Source: Asanoa ferruginea (lineage in GTDB: Bacteria > Actinomycetota > Actinomycetes > Mycobacteriales > Micromonosporaceae). From it: a stretch of 64,000 nt of DNA. The translations under genes and the position numbers were made by a program. The stretch covers positions 310,001 through 374,000 of the forward strand of contig NZ_QUMQ01000001.1 of NCBI RefSeq assembly GCF_003387075.1. The letters run 5' to 3'. This document shows, piece by piece, positions 16,736 to 25,293 of the stretch. Positions within the stretch are counted from its first letter, which is position 1; each line of letters opens with the position of its first letter. Under the pieces are notes generated by a model that was given only the letters and a program-made list of their open reading frames with translations, searched no databases and was not told the origin of the DNA.

Positions 16736-17201
16736 CGGCGGCCCAATGGTGTGCCCGCACGCTGGTCGCGGTGCCGATCTTCACGCCAGCCGCCCGCAGG
16801 TCCGCGAGAAGGCGCTCGGCGTCGAACAGGTAGACGGCCTCGACGCACCAGGGCCGCACCGTGCCACGGGAGCTGGCCGCCGGCGCCGCCGGACCGGCCA
16901 GCACCAGGTAGAAGCGCGGATCGGCGGTATCGGTGAGGTCGAGCAGGCCGTCGCGCTTGGGATACCACTTCACGTTGACGGTGCCGCCCTGGAGAGATCC
17001 GGAGCGGAACCGCCCGTCCACGCCGGCCTCGTTGGCCAAGTCCGAAGGCTCGATGTCAAAGATCTCGCGCGCGATCCACTCGCCCAGATGACCGGAGGTC
17101 ATCGGCCGACCGATGACCCGGCCGATCTCCGCATCGATCGCGTTCCGCTCGACAAGAAGATCAGAGATCTTCTTCAATCCGGCACTGTCCACGGAGAACA
17201 T
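16644..17201 (-). CDS. Conserved hypothetical protein, possible PD-(D/E)XK-type nuclease fold
   Basis: 185 residues. The core is GHLGEWIAREIFDIEPS (residues ~37-53), AGVDGRFRSGSLQGG and TVNVKWYPKRDGLLDL. The order glutamate, GVDGR aspartate, then beta-strand ending in K (VNVK) is the pattern of restriction-endonuclease-like folds, although the E/Q before x-K is an asparagine here. I recall similar proteins annotated as DUF domains of unknown function. It may bind or cut nucleic acid. No partner methyltransferase is adjacent. Its C-terminal codons are in an 80-bp unit that has been duplicated twice downstream. The gene precedes an MFS transporter stop by 40 nt on the same strand, and no operon is obvious. 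Confidence 0.6.
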   Translation of the reverse strand: MFSVDSAGLKKISDLLVERNAIDAEIGRVIGRPMTSGHLGEWIAREIFDIEPSDLANEAGVDGRFRSGSLQGGTVNVKWYPKRDGLLDLTDTADPRFYLVLAGPAAPAASSRGTVRPWCVEAVYLFDAERLLADLRAAGVKIGTATSVRAHHWAAAEVWPAARCAELAVDEEQIRQLRRFAAPVG

Positions 17202-17241
17202 CCTGGCCGCGCGCAGCCGGGCGTCGCGTCGGCCGAAGAGA

Positions 17242-18591
17242 TCAGGGTTGGGCGTGGGCCGGGCGGTGGGCCGAGGCGCCGCGTTGGGCCGGTGGTGCTT
17301 CGGCCGCCTCGGGGTGCGACTTGGCCGCCTCGGCGATGGCCACGTCGAACTGGTGTGCCGTGGGCCAACTGCCGGCCATCACCAGCATCAACAACACCCC
17401 GCCGATGCTCCAGACCCCCACCACCAGCGGGATCTCGAAGCGTTCGGCCAACAATCCTGTGACCAGGACCGCGGCGCCCTGCATGAGTTGGACGCCCGTG
17501 GCCATCACGCCGAAGGCGCGGGCGCGGTAGCCGTGTGGCAGGGCCTGCACGAACAGGCCGTTGGCCACCGGCATCAGGCCGGCCACCGCGAAACCGGAGG
17601 ACGCCGCCAGCACCGCCACCCACAACGGTGACGGGTTGAGCAGGGCCGGGACCAGGACCAGCGGGGCGAAGACCGCGAACGGGCGGACCAGCACCCGGCG
17701 CAGGTGTGGCGGGACCAGGCGGGCCATGGCCAGGCCGCCGACGATGAAACCGACCGGGTTGGCCGCCATGATCAGGGCCTGGTAGGCCCCCGCTGTTGTT
17801 CCTTCTGCTTTTTCCTGTGCCCAGGCGGCGGCCAGGCCCTCGGGGACGATCGAGAACAGCATCGCGGAGAAGACCAGCAGTGCCACGCCGCGCAACACCC
17901 GGTTGCCGAAGACCAGGCGGAAGCCCTGGCCGGTCTCGCGGAGCAGGTTGGAGCGGTCGGCGGAGCGCATCGCGGGTGGCCGGTGCCTCGTGCCGAACCC
18001 GATCAGCAGCGCCGAGGCCAGGAACGTGGTGGCGTCGAGCACGATCGCGGCGCGCGGGTTGAACGCCGCGATGCCGGCGCCGATCGCGTAGCCGGCGACC
18101 TGGGCCGCCTGGCCGGTGCTGTTGTTGAGGCTGAGCCCCACCACCAGCCTGTCGCCGGGCAGGATCAGCGGCATCAGGGCCGAGCGCGCGGCCTGGCTCG
18201 GTGGGTTGGCCAGCGTGGCCACGAACAGGATGACCAGCATGACCGGCACCGGCACGCCGGGAATGACGATGAGCGCGATCAGCGCCATCCGCACGAGGTC
18301 GCAGACGACCATGACGTTGCGGTAGGGGTAGCGCTCGGCCAGCGTCGCCAGCAGGGGCCCGCCGACGAGCCAGGGCAGGTAGCTGATCGCGAACGCGGCG
18401 GCCGACAGGGCCACCGACCTGGATTCCTGATAAACGATGACCGTGACGGCGGCCTTGGAGATGTAGTCACCCAGCCACGAGAGCGCACTCGCCGCCAAGA
18501 CCGCGCGGTATTCGCGCTGGCCGAAAACCTCGCGGAAGGTCGCCGGCCGATTGGACGGTCGTGTCTCATCGGACACTGGGTAAGCCTCCAT
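17242..18591 (-). CDS. MFS transporter (MFS_3/enterobactin-exporter type)
   Basis: 449 residues, about 12 hydrophobic spans with hydrophilic ends. The N-terminal FREVFGQREYRAVLAASALS and the LSNNSTG-like loop (VVGLSLNNSTGQAAQVAG) are typical of EntS-like MFS proteins in actinomycetes. The C-terminal ~35 residues are Ala/Pro/His-rich and probably disordered. ATG 18591 was chosen because GAGGG lies 3-7 nt upstream; a GTG or ATG six codons earlier is weaker. Upstream, several dyads (18633-18757) may be binding sites for a regulator of this gene or of the mscS-like gene. Substrate not predictable. Confidence 0.88.
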   Translation of the reverse strand: MEAYPVSDETRPSNRPATFREVFGQREYRAVLAASALSWLGDYISKAAVTVIVYQESRSVALSAAAFAISYLPWLVGGPLLATLAERYPYRNVMVVCDLVRMALIALIVIPGVPVPVMLVILFVATLANPPSQAARSALMPLILPGDRLVVGLSLNNSTGQAAQVAGYAIGAGIAAFNPRAAIVLDATTFLASALLIGFGTRHRPPAMRSADRSNLLRETGQGFRLVFGNRVLRGVALLVFSAMLFSIVPEGLAAAWAQEKAEGTTAGAYQALIMAANPVGFIVGGLAMARLVPPHLRRVLVRPFAVFAPLVLVPALLNPSPLWVAVLAASSGFAVAGLMPVANGLFVQALPHGYRARAFGVMATGVQLMQGAAVLVTGLLAERFEIPLVVGVWSIGGVLLMLVMAGSWPTAHQFDVAIAEAAKSHPEAAEAPPAQRGASAHRPAHAQP

Positions 18592-18632
18592 CGCCCTCGG
18601 CCAGCCCACTTGTGGCGGTGCGACCGAGCAAC

Positions 18633-18757
18633 GTTGTCAGACGTCGGAAGTGAAGTGAGCTTGCGACGGATTCTGCCCGATCGTCTGACAACTGGCTAGG
18701 GCGAACGGGTAGGGCGTCGCTTGTCCGACTGAACGATCGGACGATACCCGACCGTTC
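18633..18757. promoter_or_regulatory. Set of dyad sequences upstream of the MFS gene
   Basis: Arms GTTGTCAGACG (18633-18643) and CGTCTGACAAC (18682-18692) are perfect inverted repeats 38 bp apart. Further right, GTCCGA (18723-18728) pairs with TCGGAC (18737-18742), and GAACGATCGG (18731-18740) pairs imperfectly with CCGACCGTTC (18748-18757). Such paired arms upstream of a transporter look like operators; the regulator is not in the immediate neighbourhood. Confidence 0.45.
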
Positions 18758-18805
18758 GAGTGGCGCGCGACCCCGGCCGGCACGCTCTTCGATGTGCGGG
18801 ATGGG

Positions 18806-19822
18806 TCAGGACACCCCGGAAGATTCACCCTCCGGAGTGGCCGGTCGGGGGAACACCCGGGCGGCAGCAAGCTGCGCGGTGACGCCGGCGCTGGCCAGGG
18901 CCTCGGTGAGCCGGCGGCGCAGTTCGCGGCCGACCACGTACTGGCCGTCTGATGTGGTCTTCGCGACCGTCCGGATGACGGTCCCGTCGACCGTCACCGA
19001 CTCGACGCCGAGCACCTCCGGCGGCTCGACGAAGTTGTCGGTCAGTTCCGGATCGGCATAGACGGCGGCCGCGGCCGTACGCAGCACGTCTACCGCGGCT
19101 TCGGCGTCGGCGAAACCGATCGGCATATCGATCATGAGCATTGCCCAGCCCTGGCTCTTGTTGCCGACCCGGATGATCTCGCCGTTGCGGATGTACCAGA
19201 GCACGCCGCGGGCGTCCCGCACGGTGGTGATCCGCAGCCCGACCGACTCGACGACGCCGGTCGCCTCGCCCAGGTCGACGTTGTCGCCGACCCCGTATTG
19301 ATCTTCGAGCAGCATGAACAGGCCGCCCAGCAGGTCCTTGACCAGGCTCTGCGCGCCGAAGCCGACCGCCAGGCCGAGGATGCCGGCGCTGGCCAGCAGC
19401 GGCGCCAGGTTGAAGCTGAGCTCTTCGAGCACCATCAGCAGTGCGATCGAGAAGACGAACGCGGTGACCAGGCTGCGCAGCACGGAGCCGATCGCCTCGG
19501 CCCGCTGGCGGCGCCGTTCGGGCACCACGACGGCCGGGTCGACCGAGGCCGCGCTGGGCTTGCGGTTGCGCAGCGGCTTGAGAATCGTCGGCACGGAGCC
19601 CTCTGAGCCGGTCCGGACCAGCCGGCTGATCAGCTTGTGCAGCAGATACCGGGCGACGACGGCCAGCAGCAGGATCGCGATGATCCGCAGGGGTTTGACC
19701 AGGAAGTAATAGCTGCCCACGGCAGCCCAGGACGAACCGGTCACATCGAGCACCCAGCCACAAAGCGGATCAGTAGCGGCACAGCTCGCAGTGGGGGCGG
19801 GAGATGCCTCGGCGAGGTTCAT
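18806..19822 (-). CDS. Small-conductance mechanosensitive channel (MscS family)
   Basis: 338 residues. A hydrophobic span near the N-terminus (VKPLRIIAILLLAVVARYLL) is followed by a second (SLVTAFVFSIALLMVL) and the pore-lining helix plus beta domain typical of MscS: LASAGILGLAVGFGAQSLVKDLLGG, then EDQYGVGDNVDLG. Opens under membrane tension to release solutes after osmotic downshock. The start is uncertain: ATG 19822 (MNLAEASPAP) is used here, GTG 19843 is an in-frame alternative. The N-terminal CAATDPLC region with two cysteines precedes the first helix. It stands alone, end to end with the promoter region of the MFS gene. Confidence 0.9.
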   Translation of the reverse strand: MNLAEASPAPTASCAATDPLCGWVLDVTGSSWAAVGSYYFLVKPLRIIAILLLAVVARYLLHKLISRLVRTGSEGSVPTILKPLRNRKPSAASVDPAVVVPERRRQRAEAIGSVLRSLVTAFVFSIALLMVLEELSFNLAPLLASAGILGLAVGFGAQSLVKDLLGGLFMLLEDQYGVGDNVDLGEATGVVESVGLRITTVRDARGVLWYIRNGEIIRVGNKSQGWAMLMIDMPIGFADAEAAVDVLRTAAAAVYADPELTDNFVEPPEVLGVESVTVDGTVIRTVAKTTSDGQYVVGRELRRRLTEALASAGVTAQLAAARVFPRPATPEGESSGVS

Positions 19823-20109
19823 GATCGTGTCGATGGCAGTCACACGTGTGTTCGTACCGCATGGGCCGTTCGGTTGATCCGGCGGCCCAACCACGGCCGC
19901 AACCGGACGGAACCGACCATCTCACCACACGAAACCGAACCTTCACTTCCCGACCCCCGATTAGTACGTGCAATCGGGTCCCCCATCAGGGACTATTGCT
20001 GCACGGGCGAAGGCAGACCGCCAGCGCCGGTCGTGGGTCCATGCCACCACGACCTCACACACGCAGACCTGTGGAGCGGGCCGACAGAACGACCGAGAGG
20101 GTGAGCGGG

Positions 20110-20649
20110 ATGCCTGACATACGACCGACTGTGGGCTCCGGGGTATTAGTCCTGAACGCCACCTACGAGCCCCTCTGCGTCGTGTCAGTGCGAAGAGCCG
20201 CGATCCTCGTCCTTTCCGCCAAGGCTGTCTGTGTCGCCGATGGTGAGGGATTTCTGCACAGCGTCCGCCACGAGCTTCCGGTGCCTTCCGTGGTCCGGCT
20301 GACCCGCTACGTCCGGGTCCCCTTCCGGGCCACCGTCGGGCTGTCCCGGCGCGCGATATTCGCCCGCGACGGGTGGCGCTGCGCCTACTGCAAAGGGCCG
20401 GCCGAGACCATCGACCACGTGTTTCCGCGCAGCCGCGGTGGCCGGCACGCCTGGGAAAACGTCGTGGCCGCCTGCGCCAAGTGCAACCACAGCAAAGGCG
20501 ACAAGACCCCGGCCGAGCTCGGCTGGCGGCTGCTCACCAAGCCGGCGGCACCCAAAGGAACGGCCTGGCGGGTGCTCGGCCACCGCGCGCCCGACCCGCG
20601 CTGGGCGAGCTGGCTCGACCTGCCCTCGCCCGAGGTCGCCGCGGCCTGA
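20110..20649 (+). CDS. HNH endonuclease family protein
   Basis: 179 residues. The first ~75 form a conserved beta-rich region (VLVLNATYEPLCVVSVRRAA). The HNH module follows: CAYCKGPAETIDHVFPRSRGG, then NVVAACAKCNHSKGDKTP, with two CxxC zinc pairs and the catalytic DH. This is the widespread chromosomal HNH protein of actinobacteria, not the defence-type at 4.9 kb; its cellular role is unknown. ATG 20110 was used, with GAGAGGGTGAG upstream; GTG 20101 is possible. The gene is convergent with the sortase gene, with only 12 nt between the stops. Confidence 0.9.
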   Translation: MPDIRPTVGSGVLVLNATYEPLCVVSVRRAAILVLSAKAVCVADGEGFLHSVRHELPVPSVVRLTRYVRVPFRATVGLSRRAIFARDGWRCAYCKGPAETIDHVFPRSRGGRHAWENVVAACAKCNHSKGDKTPAELGWRLLTKPAAPKGTAWRVLGHRAPDPRWASWLDLPSPEVAAA

Positions 20650-20661
20650 AAGCCGAAAGGG

Positions 20662-21525
20662 CTACGCGGCGTCGTGGGCTGAGACCAGCGACGCGAACAC
20701 CACGATGTTGTCCTCGTAACCGGTCGCACCACCGACCCAGCGCCCGCCACAGGTGATCAGCCGCAGCCCGGGCCGGCTGAAGTCGCCGTAGACCCGGTCG
20801 GCCGGCACGCTCGTCTTGTCGAACCGCTCCACCGAGTTGACCTCGAACACGGCCACCGACCGGTCCCGCCGGGTCACCTCGACCCGGTCGCCGGGGTCCA
20901 GGGCGGAAAGCTTCGCGAACACGGCCGGGCCGGTCTTGGTGTCGACGTGCCCGACGAGCACCGCCGGCCCGAACTCCCCCGGCGTCGGTCCCGACTCATA
21001 CCAACCGGTCTCGTTGGGCTCGTTGACCGGCGGCACCGCGATCGTGCCGTCGTCGGCCAGCCCGACGTCGTGCACGGGCGCGTTCACGCCGATGTCGGGA
21101 ATCGCGATCCGGGTCGGCCGGCTCGCCTCCAGCACGGGGAACTCCCGCGGCGGCGGTTTCGCGTCCGGCCCGAACCACGAGAAGCTCGGCAGCGAGAACC
21201 CGCCGGTCGCCTGGCCCAGCCCGAGCCCGGACAGGAAAACCCCGAGCAGGAGCAGAGCCAGCACTCCGGGTACGCCGAGCCGCCGCCGCTTCTTGTCGAC
21301 GCGCTCGGACAGCCCGACGACCCGGGCCGAGGCGGCTGCCTTCGGACCCGGGTCGGCACTCCCGGCGGTGGGGCCGGGCGCTGGAACAGGCGGCACAGCG
21401 GGACCGGGCGGCACTGCGGGAGCGGGCGGCACTGCGGGAGCGGGCGCGACCGGTGGGGGTGCGCTCGCTCCCGGCAGGCGGAGCAGGTCCCGGATGATCG
21501 GGATCTGCTCCGGCTCATCCGACAT
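20662..21525 (-). CDS. Class F sortase
   Basis: 287 residues. A Pro/Ala-rich cytoplasmic N-terminus (~60 residues) precedes one membrane span (GVLALLLLGVFLSGLGLG). The extracellular catalytic domain has the sortase histidine in LVGHVDTKTGPAVF and the catalytic cysteine in LITCGG, with a downstream arginine in GGRW. Class F enzymes are characteristic of actinobacteria and transfer sorted proteins to the cell wall or catalyse isopeptide formation. It lies 6 nt after the gene for a secreted, membrane-anchored protein, likely its substrate or partner and co-transcribed. Confidence 0.92.
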   Translation of the reverse strand: MSDEPEQIPIIRDLLRLPGASAPPPVAPAPAVPPAPAVPPGPAVPPVPAPGPTAGSADPGPKAAASARVVGLSERVDKKRRRLGVPGVLALLLLGVFLSGLGLGQATGGFSLPSFSWFGPDAKPPPREFPVLEASRPTRIAIPDIGVNAPVHDVGLADDGTIAVPPVNEPNETGWYESGPTPGEFGPAVLVGHVDTKTGPAVFAKLSALDPGDRVEVTRRDRSVAVFEVNSVERFDKTSVPADRVYGDFSRPGLRLITCGGRWVGGATGYEDNIVVFASLVSAHDAA

Positions 21526-21531
21526 GGCGGG

Positions 21532-22149
21532 CTAGACCAGCCGCCGGCGCCGGCGCAGCGCCACGGCGAGCCCGGCGCTGGCCCCGACGGCCGCCAGCCC
21601 ACCGGCCAGCGTCACCATGCCCGAGCCACTGTCGCCGGCGAGACCGCCGCCGCCGGTGTGCGGGCCGTGCGTCGGCCGGACGTTGCCGATCACGTGCAGC
21701 TTCGTGCTCGCGTTCTTGCCGTTGGCGCAGCTCAGCTTGACGTCGTAGTCGCCCTCGCGGGTGTCGCTCGGCACGATCGCGTCGCCGACCAGGAAACCCC
21801 ACTGCGAGATCAGCGGCACCTCGCCGAACGCCTTCGAGGTCACCTTCGCCTCGGGCGGCTTGTGGCCGGCCTGGTCGTCGGGCTTGCCACCCTGCGTCTG
21901 ATCGGGAGCGCCACCCGAAGCCTGGTCGGGCGCGGAGCCGCCGCCGGGCTTGGCCTCGTCCTGCTTGAGGTTGTCATCGCAGCTCGCTTTGATCGCGACC
22001 CCTTCGCCCGCCTGGACGGTGCTCGGGCTCAGCTCGATCCAGGCGCCGCTGGCCCGGGCCGGCGCTCCGGCGATGAGCACGGTCCCGGCCGCCGCGGCAG
22101 CCCCAACCACCACGATCCGGCTAAGCGCGGCAAAAGAAACGACAGACAC
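21532..22149 (-). CDS. Secreted protein with C-terminal membrane anchor, sortase-linked
   Basis: 205 residues. A signal peptide ends near GAPARASGA (residues ~27-35). A beta-sandwich-like domain (WIELSPSTVQAGEGVAIKASC ... DYDVKLSCANGKNASTKLHVIG) has two cysteines that could pair. It is interrupted by a Gly/Asp/Gln/Pro-rich loop of ~45 residues. The end has the form of a surface anchor: Gly-rich linker, hydrophobic span (LAGGLAAVGASAGLAVAL) and RRRRR tail. No canonical LPxTG was seen before the span; PTHGPHTGG occupies that place. The sortase gene follows 6 nt downstream. The function is probably a surface adhesin-like or structural role, but that is inference. Confidence 0.75.
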   Translation of the reverse strand: MSVVSFAALSRIVVVGAAAAAGTVLIAGAPARASGAWIELSPSTVQAGEGVAIKASCDDNLKQDEAKPGGGSAPDQASGGAPDQTQGGKPDDQAGHKPPEAKVTSKAFGEVPLISQWGFLVGDAIVPSDTREGDYDVKLSCANGKNASTKLHVIGNVRPTHGPHTGGGGLAGDSGSGMVTLAGGLAAVGASAGLAVALRRRRRLV

Positions 22150-22211
22150 GAAAGCCCCCCTTCGATGGGGAGACCATAACCCCGCCTAAGGGCGCAAAGA
22201 CCCGAAATCGG

Positions 22212-23462
22212 TCAGGTAACCCGAGAGCGATTCGCGGAAAACCGCCGCCAGGACTCCGCCTCCATGATCGTGCGGAGCCGGTCCAGGCCCTCGTACACGT
22301 CGGCGAACCGGGTGTAGAGCGGCGCCAGGCCCAGCCGCAGCCGATCCGGGGTGCGGTAGTCGGGGATCACCGACGCCTCGCGCAGCGCCTGGCTGATCTG
22401 CCAGGCGCCGTGGTGGTGCAGCGTCACGTGGGCGCCCCGGCCGGAGCGCGGCGAGGCCAGCGCGAAGCCGTGCGGCGCCAGCCACTCGTCGAACAGCTCG
22501 ATCGCGAAGTCGCCCAGCGCCGTACTCTTCGCGAAGATCCGGTCAATGCCCGCCGACGCGCTGAGGGTCGCGCCGCACAGCGCCGCGTAACCGCCCAGGA
22601 CCGGCGGGGTGCCGACCAGGAAGCGGTCCATCGAGGGCGCCGGGTCGTAGGCCGGGCCCATCGCGAACTGGTCGCGCTGCCCGAACCAGCCCCAGATCGG
22701 CTGCCGCAGTTCAGCCTGGAGATCCGACCGCACGTAGAGGAACGCCGGTGCGCCGGGGCCGGCGTTGAGGTGCTTGTAGGTGCACCCGACGGCCAGGTCG
22801 ACCCCGGCGGAGCGCAACGGCACCGGGACGGCGCCCGCCGAGTGGCACAGGTCCCACAGCATCAGCGCGCCGGCATCGTGCACCGCGCGGGTGATCGCGT
22901 CGACGTCGGCGATCGCGCCCGAGCGGTAGGCCACATGCGACAGCGACACCAGCGCGACGTCGTCGTCGAGGGCTTCCCGCACCGCGGCGATCGACACCCC
23001 GGTGTCCAGGTCGGACCGGATCACCCGCAGCGTCAGGTCGCGTGCGGCGGCGACGCCCTCCAGCACGTAGCGGTCGGTCGGGAAGTTGTCGTCGTCGGTG
23101 ACGATCACCCGCCGGCCGGGCCTTGCGTCGCAGGCGGCCACCGCGAGCTTGTAGAGGTTGACGCTGGTCGAGTCGGCGAGCAGCACCTCGCCCGGGTCGG
23201 CGCCCAGCACGCCGGTGGCCAGCACCTCGCCGGCCTCGCGGGCCAGAGCGATCCAGCGGTCCCAGCCGCGCACCAGGTCGACGCCCCACTCCTCGTCGAC
23301 GGCGGCCCGCAGCCGGTCGCGGGTGACCCGCGGCAGCCGGCCGAGCGAGTTGCCGTCGAGGTAGACCAGGTCGGGCTCGCCGATGACGAACTCGTCACGG
23401 AAGGCGGCGAGCGGGTCGGCGGCGTCGAGACGCTGGGCCTGGGTGCGGCGATCAACTGACAC
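22212..23462 (-). CDS. kynU: Kynureninase
   Basis: 416 residues of the PLP aspartate-aminotransferase fold. VYLDGNSLGRLP near the N-terminus and the cofactor lysine in VGCTYKHLNAGPGAPAF are kynureninase signatures; DLCHSAG holds the aspartate that pairs with the pyridine nitrogen. It cleaves kynurenine to anthranilate and alanine in tryptophan breakdown. GTG 23462 (VSVDRRTQAQRLDAADPL) is chosen; the much longer open frame upstream overlaps the divergent amidase and is not real. No tryptophan dioxygenase is in the window. It shares a 30-bp intergenic space with the amidase, so promoters must overlap. Confidence 0.95.
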   Translation of the reverse strand: MSVDRRTQAQRLDAADPLAAFRDEFVIGEPDLVYLDGNSLGRLPRVTRDRLRAAVDEEWGVDLVRGWDRWIALAREAGEVLATGVLGADPGEVLLADSTSVNLYKLAVAACDARPGRRVIVTDDDNFPTDRYVLEGVAAARDLTLRVIRSDLDTGVSIAAVREALDDDVALVSLSHVAYRSGAIADVDAITRAVHDAGALMLWDLCHSAGAVPVPLRSAGVDLAVGCTYKHLNAGPGAPAFLYVRSDLQAELRQPIWGWFGQRDQFAMGPAYDPAPSMDRFLVGTPPVLGGYAALCGATLSASAGIDRIFAKSTALGDFAIELFDEWLAPHGFALASPRSGRGAHVTLHHHGAWQISQALREASVIPDYRTPDRLRLGLAPLYTRFADVYEGLDRLRTIMEAESWRRFSANRSRVT

Positions 23463-23492
23463 GCCGACACCGTAGCCGGGCAGGATGGAGGC

Positions 23493-24935
23493 ATGGCGGA
23501 CCTCCACGACCTCACCGCGCTCGAACAGGGTGCGGCGATCGCCCGCGGCGAGCTGAGCAGCGCCGAGCTGGTCGCGCACTACCTCACCCGGATCGCGGCG
23601 TTCGGCGACACCGTGGGCGCCTTCGTCACCGTCACCGCCGACCAGGCCCGCGCGGAGGCGGCCGACCTCGACGCGGCACCGCCGGACGCGCGCGGCCCGC
23701 TGCACGGCGTGCCGACCGCGATCAAAGACCTGACCATGACCGCCGGGGTACGCACGACGTTCGGCTCCGCCGCGTTCGCCGACTTCGTGCCGCCGGTCGA
23801 CGCCGACGTGGTGACCTACCTGCGCGCGGCCGGCACCGTGTCGCTCGGCAAGACCACCACCTCGGAGCTGGGCACCTCCTGCCACGCCGAGAGCCTGGTC
23901 GCACCGCCGGCCCGCAACCCGTGGGCGCTGGGCAACACGGCCGGCGGCTCCAGCGGCGGCGCGGCGGCCGCGGTCGCCGCCGGGCTGGTGGCGGTCGCGC
24001 AGGGCTCCGACGGCGGCGGCTCGGTGCGGATCCCCGCCGCGATCTGCGGCCTGGTCGGCTACAAGCCGAGCCGCGGCGTGGTCTCCGGCGGCCCGCTCGG
24101 CTTCGCCGGGTTCGGCCTGCCCACACACGGCGCGATCGCCCGCACCGTTCTCGACGCGGCCGCGTTCCTCGACGCGATGGCGGTGCCCACGGTCGGCGAG
24201 CCCTACCTGGCGCCGCCGGCACCGGGCGGCGGCTACCTGGGCGCCGCGCGCACCGCCGCGCCCGGCCGGCTGCGGATCGGCCGGTTCACCACGCCGATGC
24301 TGGTCGACACGCCCGTCGACCCGGCCTGCGTGGCGGCCGTCGACGCGGCCGCGAGCGCGCTCACCGGCGCGGGCCACCAGGTCGAAGACGTGGCGGCGCC
24401 ACTGACGCCGGACATGTGGCCGCTCTTCGAGACGCTCTGGTACGTGTTGTCGCTGGCACCCGTACCCCCGGAGAAGGAATCGTCCCTGTTGCCGTTGACG
24501 CGTTATCTGCGCGCCCGGGGTGACACGGTCAGTGCCGGCCAGTTGATGGGCGCCCTCGCGGAGTTGCAGACCCGGGTCCGGCAGGGTCTGGCCCCGCTGG
24601 CCGGTTACGACCTGTTGCTCAGCCCGGTGTTGGCCGTGCCACAGGCCGAGATCGGCTGGTTCACGTCGGCGAGCGAACCCGCCGACGACTTCGACCGCCA
24701 GCGGCGCTTCTCGCCGTACTGTGCGATCTTCAATGTGACCGGACAGCCCTCGGTGAGCGTGCCGACCAGCGCGACCACCGACGGTCTACCGGTCGGTGTC
24801 CTGTTGAGCGGGCGTTACGGCGACGACGCGCGGCTGCTGGCCGCGGCGGCACAGCTGGAGCGGCTCGCCGGGCGTGTTGATCGCCACCCGGCGATCTGGA
24901 CGGACGCGCCCTCCGCTACCGTGAACGGCGTCTGA
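23493..24935 (+). CDS. Amidase (amidase-signature family)
   Basis: 480 residues. The Ser-cisSer-Lys triad is visible: Lys in PTAIKDLTMTAG, the Gly/Ser-rich NTAGGSSGGAAAAVAAGL, and the nucleophile region DGGGSVRIPAAICGLVGYKPS. The C-terminal FNVTGQPSVSVP is also typical. Hydrolyses carboxylic amides; specificity cannot be inferred. GGATGGAGG precedes ATG 23493. It is divergent from kynU with 30 bp between. It may be linked to tryptophan/kynurenine catabolism (formyl or amide removal), but this rests on position only and the family is broad. Confidence 0.93.
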   Translation: MADLHDLTALEQGAAIARGELSSAELVAHYLTRIAAFGDTVGAFVTVTADQARAEAADLDAAPPDARGPLHGVPTAIKDLTMTAGVRTTFGSAAFADFVPPVDADVVTYLRAAGTVSLGKTTTSELGTSCHAESLVAPPARNPWALGNTAGGSSGGAAAAVAAGLVAVAQGSDGGGSVRIPAAICGLVGYKPSRGVVSGGPLGFAGFGLPTHGAIARTVLDAAAFLDAMAVPTVGEPYLAPPAPGGGYLGAARTAAPGRLRIGRFTTPMLVDTPVDPACVAAVDAAASALTGAGHQVEDVAAPLTPDMWPLFETLWYVLSLAPVPPEKESSLLPLTRYLRARGDTVSAGQLMGALAELQTRVRQGLAPLAGYDLLLSPVLAVPQAEIGWFTSASEPADDFDRQRRFSPYCAIFNVTGQPSVSVPTSATTDGLPVGVLLSGRYGDDARLLAAAAQLERLAGRVDRHPAIWTDAPSATVNGV

Positions 24936-24963
24936 GCCGGCTGGGCTTGAAGGGGCGTTGGCG

Positions 24964-25293
24964 TTGTCAGTTACACAGACGGTGCTCTATTTCGTCGTCA
25001 TTCCGGCGGCCTCCGTACTGGTGATCGCTGGGCTGGCGGCCGCGGGCGGGGGTCCCCGTCCGAAGCGTTACCGGCCCGGGCGGCCCTACGACTTCCGGCC
25101 GGTCTGGTTCCTGTCCTCACCGGAGCTGCTCTCACACGCACCCGAAGAGGCCGACTCGCACATGATCGAGGCCGGCGAGACCCGGGCGCTGACCACGGCG
25201 GCCACCCCCTACGGCGGGCCGGTCGGCGCGATCGAGCCGGTGCCGGTGGCGGCTTCGGCCGGCAAGGTTGGAGGCGCAAGTGACCGCTGGTGA
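24964..25293 (+). CDS. Small single-span membrane protein
   Basis: 109 residues. One N-terminal hydrophobic span (VLYFVVIPAASVLVIAGLAAA) is followed by KRYRPGRPYDFRPVWFLSSPE, a conserved-looking stretch in short actinobacterial membrane proteins. The remainder is Ala/Pro-rich. TTG 24964 is taken as start because AAGGGG lies 8 nt before it; TTG 24958 is too close. The next gene starts inside its 3' end (overlap 14 nt), indicating translational coupling and a shared role. Function unknown. Confidence 0.7.
   Translation: MSVTQTVLYFVVIPAASVLVIAGLAAAGGGPRPKRYRPGRPYDFRPVWFLSSPELLSHAPEEADSHMIEAGETRALTTAATPYGGPVGAIEPVPVAASAGKVGGASDRW

Noticed and set aside
20110-20649. Second defence-type HNH nuclease related to the one at 4.9 kb
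   Set aside because: It has chromosomal GC and the layout of the widespread actinobacterial housekeeping HNH protein, with no linked defence genes.
22212-24377. Kynureninase extended by ~300 residues upstream
   Set aside because: The extension is antisense to the amidase gene; the kynureninase start at 23462 fits the family.
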